From Phymatolithon calcareum (taxonomy: Eukaryota > Rhodophyta > Florideophyceae > Hapalidiales): a DNA stretch of 64,000 nucleotides. Every line of letters begins with the position of its first letter. The first letter of the stretch is position 1. A program made the translations under genes and the position numbers. Shown piece after piece: positions 53,596 through 63,067 of the stretch. The stretch spans positions 1,364,001-1,428,000 of the forward strand of contig OZ345370.1 of the NCBI GenBank assembly GCA_977006965.1, given 5' to 3'. The notes under the pieces were generated by a model. The model ran no database searches. It had not been told where the DNA came from and was given only the letters and a program-made list of their open reading frames with translations.

Positions 53596-53991
53596 ATGGC
53601 CGAAAAGCTCGTGACTGAGATGGAGTCGAATCTGCGAAATTACGAAGAGATGGCGCACCATTTTGAGGTCATCATTCTACAGCTTAAAGAACAAGTCGAT
53701 GATGTTGCAAGGTCTGACGAGAAGAAGGAACAGTATGAGGAGAAGTGCACGGCAGCCAAGCAGCACGTTGACAGCTTTGAGAGTGAGATAAAATTGCTCA
53801 ATAGTGCTCTCAAGTCATTCAAGGATGATCGCGGAGATGAAAAGAGCACTATGGACGATGTCAAATCCTTCAACAAGGAAGTCAAGACCAAAGCGGAAAA
53901 CGTGCGCGTTTCTATCACCGAGTTTGAATTTGAAGTCAAAGAAATTGTCCCCAATGCGAACGCGAGTACTGTTGAGCAAAATGTGGACTGA
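53596..53991 (+). CDS. Small coiled-coil protein of unknown function (131 aa)
   Basis: Single-exon ORF from ATG 53596 (MAEKLVTEMESNLRNYEEMA) to TGA 53991. Almost the whole chain has heptad-like spacing of hydrophobic residues with many Glu/Lys/Asp (VIILQLKEQVDDVARSDEKK, FESEIKLLNSALKSF), so it should form one long helix or coiled coil. It is free of Trp and Pro except near the end (EIVPNANAST). A TATA-like element 80 bp upstream and steady codon use argue for a real gene; isolation within repeats argues for caution. Family not recognised. Confidence 0.55.
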   Translation: MAEKLVTEMESNLRNYEEMAHHFEVIILQLKEQVDDVARSDEKKEQYEEKCTAAKQHVDSFESEIKLLNSALKSFKDDRGDEKSTMDDVKSFNKEVKTKAENVRVSITEFEFEVKEIVPNANASTVEQNVD

Positions 53992-54848
53992 AATTGTGCA
54001 GTGTGTGGACTGTGGTGTTTCTGTCGAAAAGAATAGTCAGTGCTGTTCCATGGTGATTATTAATCCGTATTTCTCTCGTATCTACCGCTAGATCAATTAA
54101 AACGTTGGTCGCTAGAGCATGCTCTGCTGACCAAAAAGATTGTGTGGAGTATCCGAGCACAAGCAAAGAGATTCGCCCCAAGGAAGTACACATCTTCTCT
54201 TGTGCTACTGGAACAACTTGTATACACTCTTCAAATTTGGCATGGCGTAGCAAAGCTCATCACTGTCTCTAATGCCCCACTGACGGGAGACAGACAAGGA
54301 CCCGGTTATTACGCTCAGAAATGCTCCACTGTAAGAAGCAGAGTTTGCATGCCATCAATTGTCGTGGTGCTCTACATTGCCTTCGAAGCCTGAGCCCACA
54401 ATGTATCTATTGCCTATGACCTCGAGACCACAACAAGTGTGTCTTGCCCTCGGAGAGAGGAGGTAGAGTCTCCTCAAGATGTCCAGGCCTCGCCATTATG
54501 GGGTCGGACGCAAATCTCAAGTCCCATCTCCTCTCAGAGTGAAACGAGCAGCACGAAGCAATAGTGAAAAATGTAGATACAAAAAAGGAGAAGATTAAAT
54601 CTCGAGGCTTGCGTAACTACTTATATTTATTGCGGAGAAATCGTTGCTGAATGAATAGGCTGCACTCACTCTAAGCAGTGAGGACGATTCACAAGCTTAA
54701 GCGGCCCTATGGTCCTGGAGTTTGTAGCGAGATTTCCGTTACGGCGTTTGTCGGACGACAAGGGACGCTTTGATTGGCACGCTTACCAAGTTGTTCGAAA
54801 GAATAACCGAGCAGAAAAAGAGTATCAGTAGAGTACTTTGATGGGGAA
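53992..54848. other. Intergenic/repeat DNA
   Basis: No gene recognised. A plus-strand Cys-containing stretch just after the coiled-coil ORF stop (QCVDCGVSVEKNSQCC in another frame) could be a frameshifted zinc-finger remnant. Confidence 0.35.
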
Positions 54849-55520
54849 GTGCGCGAGCCTCTTTCCCTTGACGATGAACATTGGGTTGTCATATCAGCAC
54901 CAAAGCCGAAGGTGCCCAGCAGGTACGGATCCGCTGCAGACAAGATTATTCGTCATAACAAACAAGATGAGCTGCTCAACGAAATGGAAAAGTTGAAAAT
55001 AGGATCTGCAACTCTTGAGAATGTAATGGACTTCAAGTACTTGGGAACAATGCAATTAGGAACAGCAGACCCTATGACGCCCGTTACCTATCGTATCGAA
55101 ATTGTCAAATCACGTTTCAAAAGGCTCTATAGACTACTCACGAACACGTCACTACCGCTTCCGCTTCGCTTACGTCTCTGGAGAGCCTCGGTCGTCTTGA
55201 CGTTTATACATGGATGTGAATCCTAGAATCTTACGAAGCCAACCCTGAAAAAGCTTAACGGTACCGCGTCGAAGATGCTGACCGCCATGACGAAAAGAGC
55301 AATAGCCGAAGAAGCAAGAGAGCTCTCCTTGCCGGTAATACAATGGTGTCGCGCCCGCTGTTATGTCTCTGTCCCAATGCAGTCGCTTTTTACTCTCGCG
55401 ACTGTACGCCGCACGACTTGGATCGCGATAGTCATGCTGCTCGTAGTAGGTGATCTGTTCGGCCATACGGACACGTGTTTCTTGTGTGTCTATGCGCTGC
55501 ATCGCTGTCTTTTGCGTAAG
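54849..55520 (+). pseudogene. LINE reverse transcriptase C-terminal fragment
   Basis: The frame 54849-55226 reads LKIGSATLENVMDFKYLGTM, YRIEIVKSRFKRLYRLLTN and LPLRLRLWRASVVLTFIHGC, the thumb/connector part that follows the active site in LINE reverse transcriptases (usual FKYLG, then R..l.ra.v...L.YG.E). The text then continues LKKLNGTASKMLTAMTKRAI after a stop. The active site itself is absent upstream, so this is a truncated, dead copy. Its final ~170 bp recur at 27100-27290. Confidence 0.72.
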
Positions 55521-55549
55521 TTATAGTACATAAGGTAGTTAGTTCCTTC

Positions 55550-56110
55550 CTCTGAGTAAAGGAAGGTGAGGAGGTCTTCGGACTTCGGCTCGATTGACTG
55601 GATGAGACACGCGCCACGCCTATGAGTCCCTTCGACCACGCGGAGTCGGAGTTCTTCCCACCCTTCTTGTTCGCAACCTTCGCCGTGTAAGCCAGCACGG
55701 AGAAAATCGCGTACAAGTTCCCCTTTTCCCTTTCTCGTGCATTCATCTCCAGGTCGATGGCCAAGCCAAGGTCGCCACCGGAAGATGACGTCGTCCCACC
55801 TCTTGACCGCAACCGTTTCGCCGCACAAGCCAGTTCGGTGACATTCGCGCTCAAAGTCCCTTTTCCCTTTTCACGCTCATGTCTCCAGGTCGACGGCCAA
55901 GCCAAGGTTGCCGTCGGAGGACGACGCCGACGTCTACATGTTTACTCTGTCTGGTGTCGGATATCTATTGGGGGTTTTGTTGGCTTTTCTTTCTTTCCTC
56001 CTCTTTCTGTCTAGTCTCTCCCGCTCTTTTCTTCTCTCTCCTGTCTTGGGCTTTTTCTCTCCCATGTGGCGTCGGGTTTTTTTGAGCCTGGCGCTACAAA
56101 TGGATTAAGG
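55550..56110 (+). repeat. Repeat block with two tandem ~145 bp units
   Basis: Unit 1 (about 55647-55793) and unit 2 (about 55794-55930) share CGCAACC..CGCCG..AAGCCAG, TCCCCTTTTCCCTTTC / TCCCTTTTCCCTTTTCACG, and CTCCAGGTCGATGGCCAAGCC / CTCCAGGTCGACGGCCAAGCC. A long pyrimidine tract follows, up to CCTGGCGCT (56086-56094). Similar wording without the duplication occurs at 51400-52180. Confidence 0.65.
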
Positions 56111-57325
56111 ACCGTTGCAGAATTTTTTAAGTGGCGAGAGGTTTTCAACTGCTGCAATTCCTGAAGACATTATCTGCTTCCATATCGGTATTGTTCGAGC
56201 AAGCCTACTCGGGCGGCGAGCAGCGCACTGCTGTATTGACAAAAGCCCAAGGTGCTGAAAAAGTAGAATGTCAAAGTGTTTACGCACGATAGACTACAGT
56301 GGGAGAGTACTTCTACTGTAAAGACAGCCATGAATACACAAAATTGACTTCCTGTCAATTACATCATGTAATTCTCCTTATAATTATAATTCTTACTGTA
56401 CAGTAGTTCTCTACAGAGAACTACAGGGGAACAATCCCTTGACTACAGTAATGGGATTCACTAAAAATAGAATTCCCAAATCGGTTCAGAATTGTCCAGG
56501 ATTGGACGTGAAGGACGGGGGTAATAAGCATCGGACCTACAGTACTGTATTTTTAAATACTGTAATACAGTAGGTCCAATTCCTAAATTTTATATCTGAA
56601 ATCTATAGAATATACTCTATTCTAATAGATATTCTTACTCAGGAAAACCATTCTTATTATACTCTAAATTAATTCTGTCGTATTTTTTCCTGTATCCCAA
56701 CAATTTGGACATTCGTACGAGGCAGATTAAGAAAAGCATGATGCTTTTCTTGCCGAAAAGTGTCCAGAGACAACGGGTAGTACCGACGGGTACATTTATC
56801 ATACTACCCATGGGTATCGAAATATTGTATTCATTAAGTGCACTATTTCTTCAGAATTGTAAGGAGTGTCGTTACCTTCCTCGTGATGCTGACAGGAATG
56901 AATCTTCAATAGGTGATGCAGAAATCTAGGATTTGGGAATGTAGGATATTCAAAAATTTCAAAAATTGACGAGCGCTTACATCCGTGAGTTACGAAACGC
57001 TTGCCACTTAGTACCCGCAGATGCACGCTCTGTCCAGTTAGGATTGTGCAATGTGTCCGATATGATAGCCTTGGTTTGTGGAGCAGATGGGGCGGCAATG
57101 ATTGCCAGAGCAATGTTCGTATCATTGAACATTGATGAGACCCTGATGAGACACTGATGACACCTTCCTGTCTGACAAGGCGCTGCCCGTCGCATCCTTT
57201 GGGACTCGCATCTCCTCTCCTGCTTTTCGAAGGGTGAAGCCTTCGTTCCCGTCTGCAAGCTGACGCTCAGAAGGCGGAAGGGCGCCTTAGTCGCGCCCAC
57301 ATCGGCGTCGCAACCTGTGGCGGAC
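56111..57325. other. Intergenic; upstream region of the kinesin gene
   Basis: AT-rich with an imperfect hairpin at about 56533-56577 (GGACCTAC...GTAGGTCC). A frame at 56966-57157 has protein-like composition (NACHLVPADARSVQLG) but no known motif. The last ~170 bp before 57326 are GC-richer and are the likely promoter/5' UTR. Confidence 0.4.
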
Positions 57326-60300
57326 ATGGCATCGTTTGCCTCTGGTTATCGCACCTTTACCTCCTCTTCCTCTAAAGATGGGGATCCTATTGTTGAAACA
57401 ATCTCTCCGCGCTCTTTTCGGGTATTGCCGCGTCTGAGCGAGTCCACTGTCATGCATCGGTTTGTCGTCACCGTTGAAACTGGGGATAACAAATGGGCGG
57501 GGACGGACGAAAAAGTGCATATTCAGCTATTTGGCGACCGTGGCTTCACCGCGGAGATTCTACTGGGCGAAAATGATGATATGAAGACGTCTCTACGCTA
57601 CGTTACACCAAGAACGCCGGACGAGAACAACCGCTTCGTGTTTGCACAAGGTTCAGTGCGCGAATTCTCGTTTATGGCGGCCTTCGTTGGGAACCTTGTG
57701 AAAATCCGTGTGCGCCATGACGGCGGAAATAACTACGGGAAAGCGTGGCGGCTCGAGCGAATTGTTGTCCGCGATGAACAGCTACAGAGAAGCTGGTCGT
57801 TTGCGTGCCACATGTGGCTTAATCACGACCAGGGCAATGAGGTCGAGCTAGTGTCAACTGGCGATGTTGCTGCAGGACGTCGTGCATCTATGCGGCTATC
57901 ACGCAGACGCTCGGGTTATATCCATCGTGAAGCATCTGGTAACGCTGAATCCGTCTCCGTCGTTGCGGCAATGCGAAGTAAGTTTTCCAATGACGATGTT
58001 CCAGTACCCGCTGCATCGTCGACCAGCAGCGAAGGTGGCGTTCGTCGTGTTTGCTTTCAGCTTACGAAGAACGAGAATATGGGCCATATGTACTTGTTTG
58101 GTGCCATTCCTGCATTGGGCCAGTGGGACACAACTCGTGCACTTCGGATGGCCATGCAAGTCGGGGCAGATGGAACCTGGCGTGGCGAGTGGCGCCTTGA
58201 GTTGGAAATTGATGATGATTTCGATGTCATTGAATACAAATACCTCCAAGTTGATGACAGTAATGACAAAGTTCACTTCTCTGATGAAGCAAGAGTCCTC
58301 AAACTCTCGGACGCGACTGACTCTAGCAATCGAAAGGTTGAAGGAGGAGTCATCTACGTTAGAGATTCATTCGGCGGGGAGAGCTCAAAGACTCCGTTCT
58401 GCACAATGGCACCGGGAAGCTCAACTTGTCCTCCTTTAGAAAAATCTGCTTTTGAAAAGGCCCCCATCTTCGAAGAGACTGAGAATGACGAACCGTCTCG
58501 GCCTCCGCCGACTCCCTCGCCATCATACAAGCGTAATTCTCTTGGGTTCATGTCCAGAGGTGGAAGTGCTTTTCTTGTGACGGAAGCCGATTCCGCTTTT
58601 ATGACGCCTGGAACACCGGATCCAAAATTAGCTGCCGAGTCAACACCTCTTCCGACTCGAAACTTGGAGGCTGAGCGCGCTGGAGCTATTGGAGGTTCCA
58701 GTTCTGGAGTTCGCGGGTCTCATCGACGAATTTCCAGTGCAAGCTCGGATGGCACAGCGAAGCTGAAGAGTGAGCTTGAGGTCACGCGCCACCTACTTTC
58801 TGAAAGCAAAATGGAAATGATGAAGAAAGATGCCGAACTAGCTATTTTGAACGAGAAACTCAACTCTGCGCAATTGCCTGAGTTTTCTGCATCCGTGCGA
58901 GACGGTCTGCATGCGGAGATACATCGAACAGAAGAGAGGAGCAGCCCTGTGCCATCTGAGTACGCTCAGGAAGACGAAATTTCAGATCTCACCACTCAAA
59001 ATGCGGAAAACTCTGCCAGTATCGGCGAGGACTCCAAGAGTGAAACCCCCGAAGGAACCGATAGCGACAGTTCTCCGGAGTCGAGAATGCTTCCAACTTT
59101 GAATGCAATTCCTATATTGCCGACTCGGCGATCTGTTGAATTGCAGCTTCTTACCCCGAGATCTACGCCAAGGTCGCTCACTTCAGGTGGGACACCCACT
59201 CGACTAGATTATTCCCCCGCCTTGTCTACTCCGCCAGTGTCCGCACAACGCCGATATGCTCAACGCTTGGTTTCAGCGCAAAAAGTGCGGAAAGCTGCCG
59301 CTAGCGTTCAACGCGAGTTGGATGATTTACGACAAGACCTGAAAGATTTGCATGAAGTAATGACCGGACAATGTGAGAAGTATGAAGCACGTCAAGCTGA
59401 ACTTGTTCGTCTGATGATGGATGCAAGCGAAGTGCGTATCGCGGAGAAAAATGCCATAGTAGCAGAGAGAGATGTTCTACACTCGAACTGGATTAGAGAA
59501 TTCAAGGAAAGGCGAAAGCTTTTCAACACTATTCAAGAACTGAAGGGTAATATTCGAGTATTTTGTCGGGTACGTCCCTTGAAGGACCCTCAGGACAAGA
59601 ATGGCTCGCCGGCTACGATGGCTGTATCTTTCCCAAATGTTAGTCTGGGAGATGCGAATTGCATTCAAGTTTGTTCGAAGAACTTTGAATTTGCGCATGT
59701 CTTTGGTCCAGAAACATCACAAGAAAAAGTATACGATGAAACAAGCGGCGTTATCGGCAGTGTATTGGATGGATATAATGTATGTGTGTTTGCGTATGGC
59801 CAGACGGGATCGGGAAAGACGCATACAATGAATGGTCCCGAGAATGACCGCGGAGTGAACTTTCGGGCTTTGACAGATCTATTCAATCTGGCGAGGGAGC
59901 GTTCCGAGCTTGGATCCGTTTGTGTTGTGGTCTCCATGATTGAAATTTATAATGACACACTGAAGGACCTGATTTTTGAGCCATCAGAAGGAAACCAAAC
60001 ACCGCCCAAGCTTGATATTCGCAAGGATGGAAATGCTGCGTCGAAAACTGCAGTGTACATTCCTAATTTGACGGAAGTGGAGGTTGCATCCGTCGAAAAT
60101 GTATGGGAAGTTATGGAAAAAGGGTCTCAAAACCGTGCAATGGAGTCGACAAGCATGAACGAGCACAGCTCTAGGTCACACTTGATTTTGAGAGTCAGAG
60201 TTGAAATCGACAATGAGCGATCTGGGGCAAAGACATCAGGTGTATTATCGCTGGTGGATTTGGCCGGGTCTGAGCGAGTCGGTCGCTCCCAGGCTGCTGG

Positions 60301-61891
60301 AGACCGATTGCGGGAGGCACAGCACATCAACAAATCATTGGCAACCCTTGGTGATGTGTTCACAGCCCTGTTGACGAAGTCACCTCATGTTCCGTACCGA
60401 AACTCGAAACTTACCTACCTGCTGCAAGATTCTCTTGGTGGCGATTCAAAGACACTAATGTTTGTCAACGTTTCTTGTGACCAAGCAGACGCCAACGAAA
60501 CATTGTCAAGCTTGCAGTTTGCACAAAGAGTTTCGAAAGTGGAGCTTGGGTCAGCAAAGCGCCACTCAGAGTCGTTAGCAGCGAGCAAGGTCGTTGCAAG
60601 CCTGAACGAAAAGCAAGCAGAGAATGGAACTTTGAAATCCCAACTTGTCGATCTTCAACGTGACATGAAGAAACGGGACAAGTTACTGGATGAACAAAAA
60701 CAAAAGTTGCGAATTGTGGAGAAGGAGCTCAAGGAGGCTAACAAGACAATCGAAGACAAGAAAAAGCGCGATCTCAGCGACAGAGGTGGGGCGATTAAAG
60801 AGTTGCGTGAACTCAAAGCGGTTGATGAGAAGAGACAAACTGAAATGCGGAATACGAAACTGAAAATGCGCGAGGTGACGAAAACCAAAGATGACGAAAT
60901 TCATCGATTGCAACATCAAATTGAAGATAGGGATAAGAGAATAGCAGCTTTGGAGAAAATGGAAATGCGATCACGGTCTGCTTCAAAAGCTTCCGCATCA
61001 AGTTCTTCTGCCTCTGGACCTCCAAGCACTGCATCTGTGCCCAAGCCTGGTCGATCAAGGCTACCCCGCGGGGGAACAATGACTGGTTCCGCTGCTTCAA
61101 GTCTATCTGCTTCCGATACTCCAAGCACTGCTTCCCGAACAGGAGGTGGTCGTCCACGGCTGCTTCGAGGAGCAACAGCGGCAGGTTCCATTGCGTCACG
61201 ACCCAGGTCCGTTCGTTTTGAAGTCCCAGACGAACAGACGGAAGAACCCGTCGAGGCAGAATCAGAGACGGGATCCACTCCTTTGCAAGCAAACGGAGTA
61301 CTTTCTGGTGAACCAGTACCGGAATTGGGGCCGGCACAGCGGAGGGCAAGCTCAAGATTGGATGTTGGACCACCGCATCGAAGAGCAATTCTTCCAAGCA
61401 ATGCTGTGTCAGAAAGCGGAGCTTCGAATCGTCGGGCAACTGTTGCCGGAGCAAATGACACAGCATCTGAAGTCGGATCGGCTCATCGAAGAGCCAGTTC
61501 CAAGATTGGGGAAGCTCGTCGTGTCTCTTCAATGTCTTCGATTCCTCGGGCTGCCACAACCGTGGGGCCTCCTTCTCGTTTCAACCGTCCGTCTTCGGTT
61601 CCGACAGTGGGAGGCAAACGAGCTTCCTATGCGTTTGGTTCGCGTGTGGAACCTGTTAACACGGAGTCGACGCCGAGCACGACTGGTAGACCAGCACGTC
61701 CGCCGCGGTCGTCTACTATGCGAAAGCCACCTTTGCGAAATGTTGGCCTTGCTGCCAGAAATGCAAATGGAGCTAGCGTACCTAGGGCTAATACGTTTTC
61801 GTCAAGCTCTGGGGCTGGTCGTAACACTGCTATTCGCGGTGCAAGCAAGGCTGAATCTAAGTCAAGTTCTTCGAATAGCGGAGCGTCATGA
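57326..61891 (+). CDS. Kinesin-14-type motor fused to PLAT and CBM20 (starch-binding) domains
   Basis: Single-exon ORF of 1521 residues from ATG 57326. Domains in order: a PLAT/LH2 beta-sandwich, residues ~44-166 (HRFVVTVETGDNKWAGTDEK through SWSFACHMWL); a CBM20 starch-binding domain, ~240-327 (RRVCFQLTKNENMGHMYLFG, AIPALGQWD, EWRLELEIDDDFDVIEYKYL); a Ser/Pro-rich linker; a coiled coil (~640-735); and a kinesin motor (~735-1075) led by LKGNIRVFCRVRP. That neck-then-motor order is the hallmark of minus-end-directed kinesin-14. The motor has GQTGSGKTHTM (P-loop, ~825), NEHSSRSH (switch I) and LVDLAGSE (switch II). A coiled coil (~1080-1215) and a basic low-complexity tail follow. The inferred role is to tether or move starch granules, or membranes via PLAT, on microtubules. 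All motor motifs look intact. Confidence 0.93.
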   Translation: MASFASGYRTFTSSSSKDGDPIVETISPRSFRVLPRLSESTVMHRFVVTVETGDNKWAGTDEKVHIQLFGDRGFTAEILLGENDDMKTSLRYVTPRTPDENNRFVFAQGSVREFSFMAAFVGNLVKIRVRHDGGNNYGKAWRLERIVVRDEQLQRSWSFACHMWLNHDQGNEVELVSTGDVAAGRRASMRLSRRRSGYIHREASGNAESVSVVAAMRSKFSNDDVPVPAASSTSSEGGVRRVCFQLTKNENMGHMYLFGAIPALGQWDTTRALRMAMQVGADGTWRGEWRLELEIDDDFDVIEYKYLQVDDSNDKVHFSDEARVLKLSDATDSSNRKVEGGVIYVRDSFGGESSKTPFCTMAPGSSTCPPLEKSAFEKAPIFEETENDEPSRPPPTPSPSYKRNSLGFMSRGGSAFLVTEADSAFMTPGTPDPKLAAESTPLPTRNLEAERAGAIGGSSSGVRGSHRRISSASSDGTAKLKSELEVTRHLLSESKMEMMKKDAELAILNEKLNSAQLPEFSASVRDGLHAEIHRTEERSSPVPSEYAQEDEISDLTTQNAENSASIGEDSKSETPEGTDSDSSPESRMLPTLNAIPILPTRRSVELQLLTPRSTPRSLTSGGTPTRLDYSPALSTPPVSAQRRYAQRLVSAQKVRKAAASVQRELDDLRQDLKDLHEVMTGQCEKYEARQAELVRLMMDASEVRIAEKNAIVAERDVLHSNWIREFKERRKLFNTIQELKGNIRVFCRVRPLKDPQDKNGSPATMAVSFPNVSLGDANCIQVCSKNFEFAHVFGPETSQEKVYDETSGVIGSVLDGYNVCVFAYGQTGSGKTHTMNGPENDRGVNFRALTDLFNLARERSELGSVCVVVSMIEIYNDTLKDLIFEPSEGNQTPPKLDIRKDGNAASKTAVYIPNLTEVEVASVENVWEVMEKGSQNRAMESTSMNEHSSRSHLILRVRVEIDNERSGAKTSGVLSLVDLAGSERVGRSQAAGDRLREAQHINKSLATLGDVFTALLTKSPHVPYRNSKLTYLLQDSLGGDSKTLMFVNVSCDQADANETLSSLQFAQRVSKVELGSAKRHSESLAASKVVASLNEKQAENGTLKSQLVDLQRDMKKRDKLLDEQKQKLRIVEKELKEANKTIEDKKKRDLSDRGGAIKELRELKAVDEKRQTEMRNTKLKMREVTKTKDDEIHRLQHQIEDRDKRIAALEKMEMRSRSASKASASSSSASGPPSTASVPKPGRSRLPRGGTMTGSAASSLSASDTPSTASRTGGGRPRLLRGATAAGSIASRPRSVRFEVPDEQTEEPVEAESETGSTPLQANGVLSGEPVPELGPAQRRASSRLDVGPPHRRAILPSNAVSESGASNRRATVAGANDTASEVGSAHRRASSKIGEARRVSSMSSIPRAATTVGPPSRFNRPSSVPTVGGKRASYAFGSRVEPVNTESTPSTTGRPARPPRSSTMRKPPLRNVGLAARNANGASVPRANTFSSSSGAGRNTAIRGASKAESKSSSSNSGAS

Positions 61892-62132
61892 CTGCGATAG
61901 TTTTTTAAGACTTTTTCTGTACAATTTTGGCTGCATATAAAAGTACGTTGACTACTGTACTTTCCTAACGAAGTGTCAAAGCCAACCGTGCCCTTTGTAG
62001 GTATACATAGGAGCTCGTCCATCTGCATGACCACGAGTTTCTCGATAGTGGCAGTCGACCAGCAAACGCTTGACGCCATAAAGAGCCCCTGTCGTCCTAC
62101 TGTACCTCCGATTGAGGTTACTGCGGAGAGTT
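61892..62132. other. 3' flank between convergent genes
   Basis: Convergent ends of the kinesin gene and the small minus-strand gene; nothing recognised. Confidence 0.45.
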
Positions 62133-62378
62133 CTATGATGTGGAAGAGCCCATGGATTGATTTGCTTTCAGCTTGGCGGCGGCACGCTCCTTGCGAATTC
62201 GATCTTCTTCAATTTTTTCCTTGGCGGCTTGTTCGGCACGAAGACGATCTGCTGCTTCTTCGCGCTCACGTCTGCCACCTGGGCCATTCCAATAGCGATG
62301 GATAGCATAGGCACCTCCGATTGCAAATGCAGCAGTGTAGGCAAGCCATCCAACAGTTGTTGAGGCCTTCGTATTCAT
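62133..62378 (-). CDS. Small single-helix membrane protein (81 aa), unknown
   Basis: Minus-strand ORF from ATG 62378 (MNTKASTT). One hydrophobic helix (VGWLAYTAAFAIGGAYAIHRY) is followed by a Gly/Arg turn and a highly charged coiled helix (RREREEAADRLRAEQAAKEK to AAKLKANQ). The layout suggests an organelle inner-membrane or ER tail-exposed small protein, such as those found as accessory subunits, but no family is certain. An upstream extension exists only from GTG (62429). Host-like composition and clean structure support it. Divergent from INO80. Confidence 0.55.
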   Translation of the reverse strand: MNTKASTTVGWLAYTAAFAIGGAYAIHRYWNGPGGRREREEAADRLRAEQAAKEKIEEDRIRKERAAAKLKANQSMGSSTS

Positions 62379-63067
62379 CTTCGCTTGTTTCGCCGACACG
62401 TCGGTGTGCACCCTCTTCCCCGCCACCAACGACCGTTGAGCTTCGACATATCACAGCAGTGGACCTCGTCAGTTAAATGATCTCTGCCAACGACCATATT
62501 TCAGATTGCGATTGGATGGAGAAACCCATTTGTACCTTCCTGATGAGAAACGACTGCAGTGCTTGCAGAGCAGGACCGCGGGGGTGTTGTTGAAAAAGTT
62601 AAAAAATGGAAAATTCTGTGCAGAAACCGAGCTGCTGCTTCAACCTCGGACATCCCCTGCCAAACGTGATGCCAGGATTTGGTGGACGAAGAGGGCGAAT
62701 AACATCGAAAGCTGAGAAAAGCGATTTTCACTACTGTCAGCCCAACATGAATGCTGTAAGCCGTAGCGCTGAAAGCGCCATTCTGCGAAAGGAGGCGCGA
62801 TGTTTTGGCCAGTGCTGTTGCACCGCGGCGGGAAGCGCCACCTGCTCCGCCTTCATGAGGCTCGCAAGTCCATACTATTGCGGGGCTCTTCGAGCATATT
62901 TAGGCACCCGAAAATTATTTCTGAACATTTTTTTCCGCTTTTGTTCGCCGACACATCCTTGACCGCTCCCCCGCGCTGCCCCTTAGCGGCAACAACGAGG
63001 CGCTGAACCGCCGCCGGTCGTCTGGCATACACTGTTACTTTGCCACCGGCGAACATTGAGAACAATC
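62379..63067. promoter_or_regulatory. Divergent intergenic region before INO80
   Basis: About 690 bp between the start codons of the small membrane protein (minus) and the INO80 gene (plus). It must hold both promoters; no TATA box is evident. Short frames here have no motif. Confidence 0.35.

Noticed and set aside
56966-57327. Gene candidates on both strands upstream of the kinesin
   Set aside because: Short, overlapping in opposite directions, no motif; more likely the kinesin promoter and 5' UTR.
60813-61559. 248-codon minus-strand frame within the kinesin gene
   Set aside because: Antisense shadow of the Ser/Arg-rich kinesin tail.
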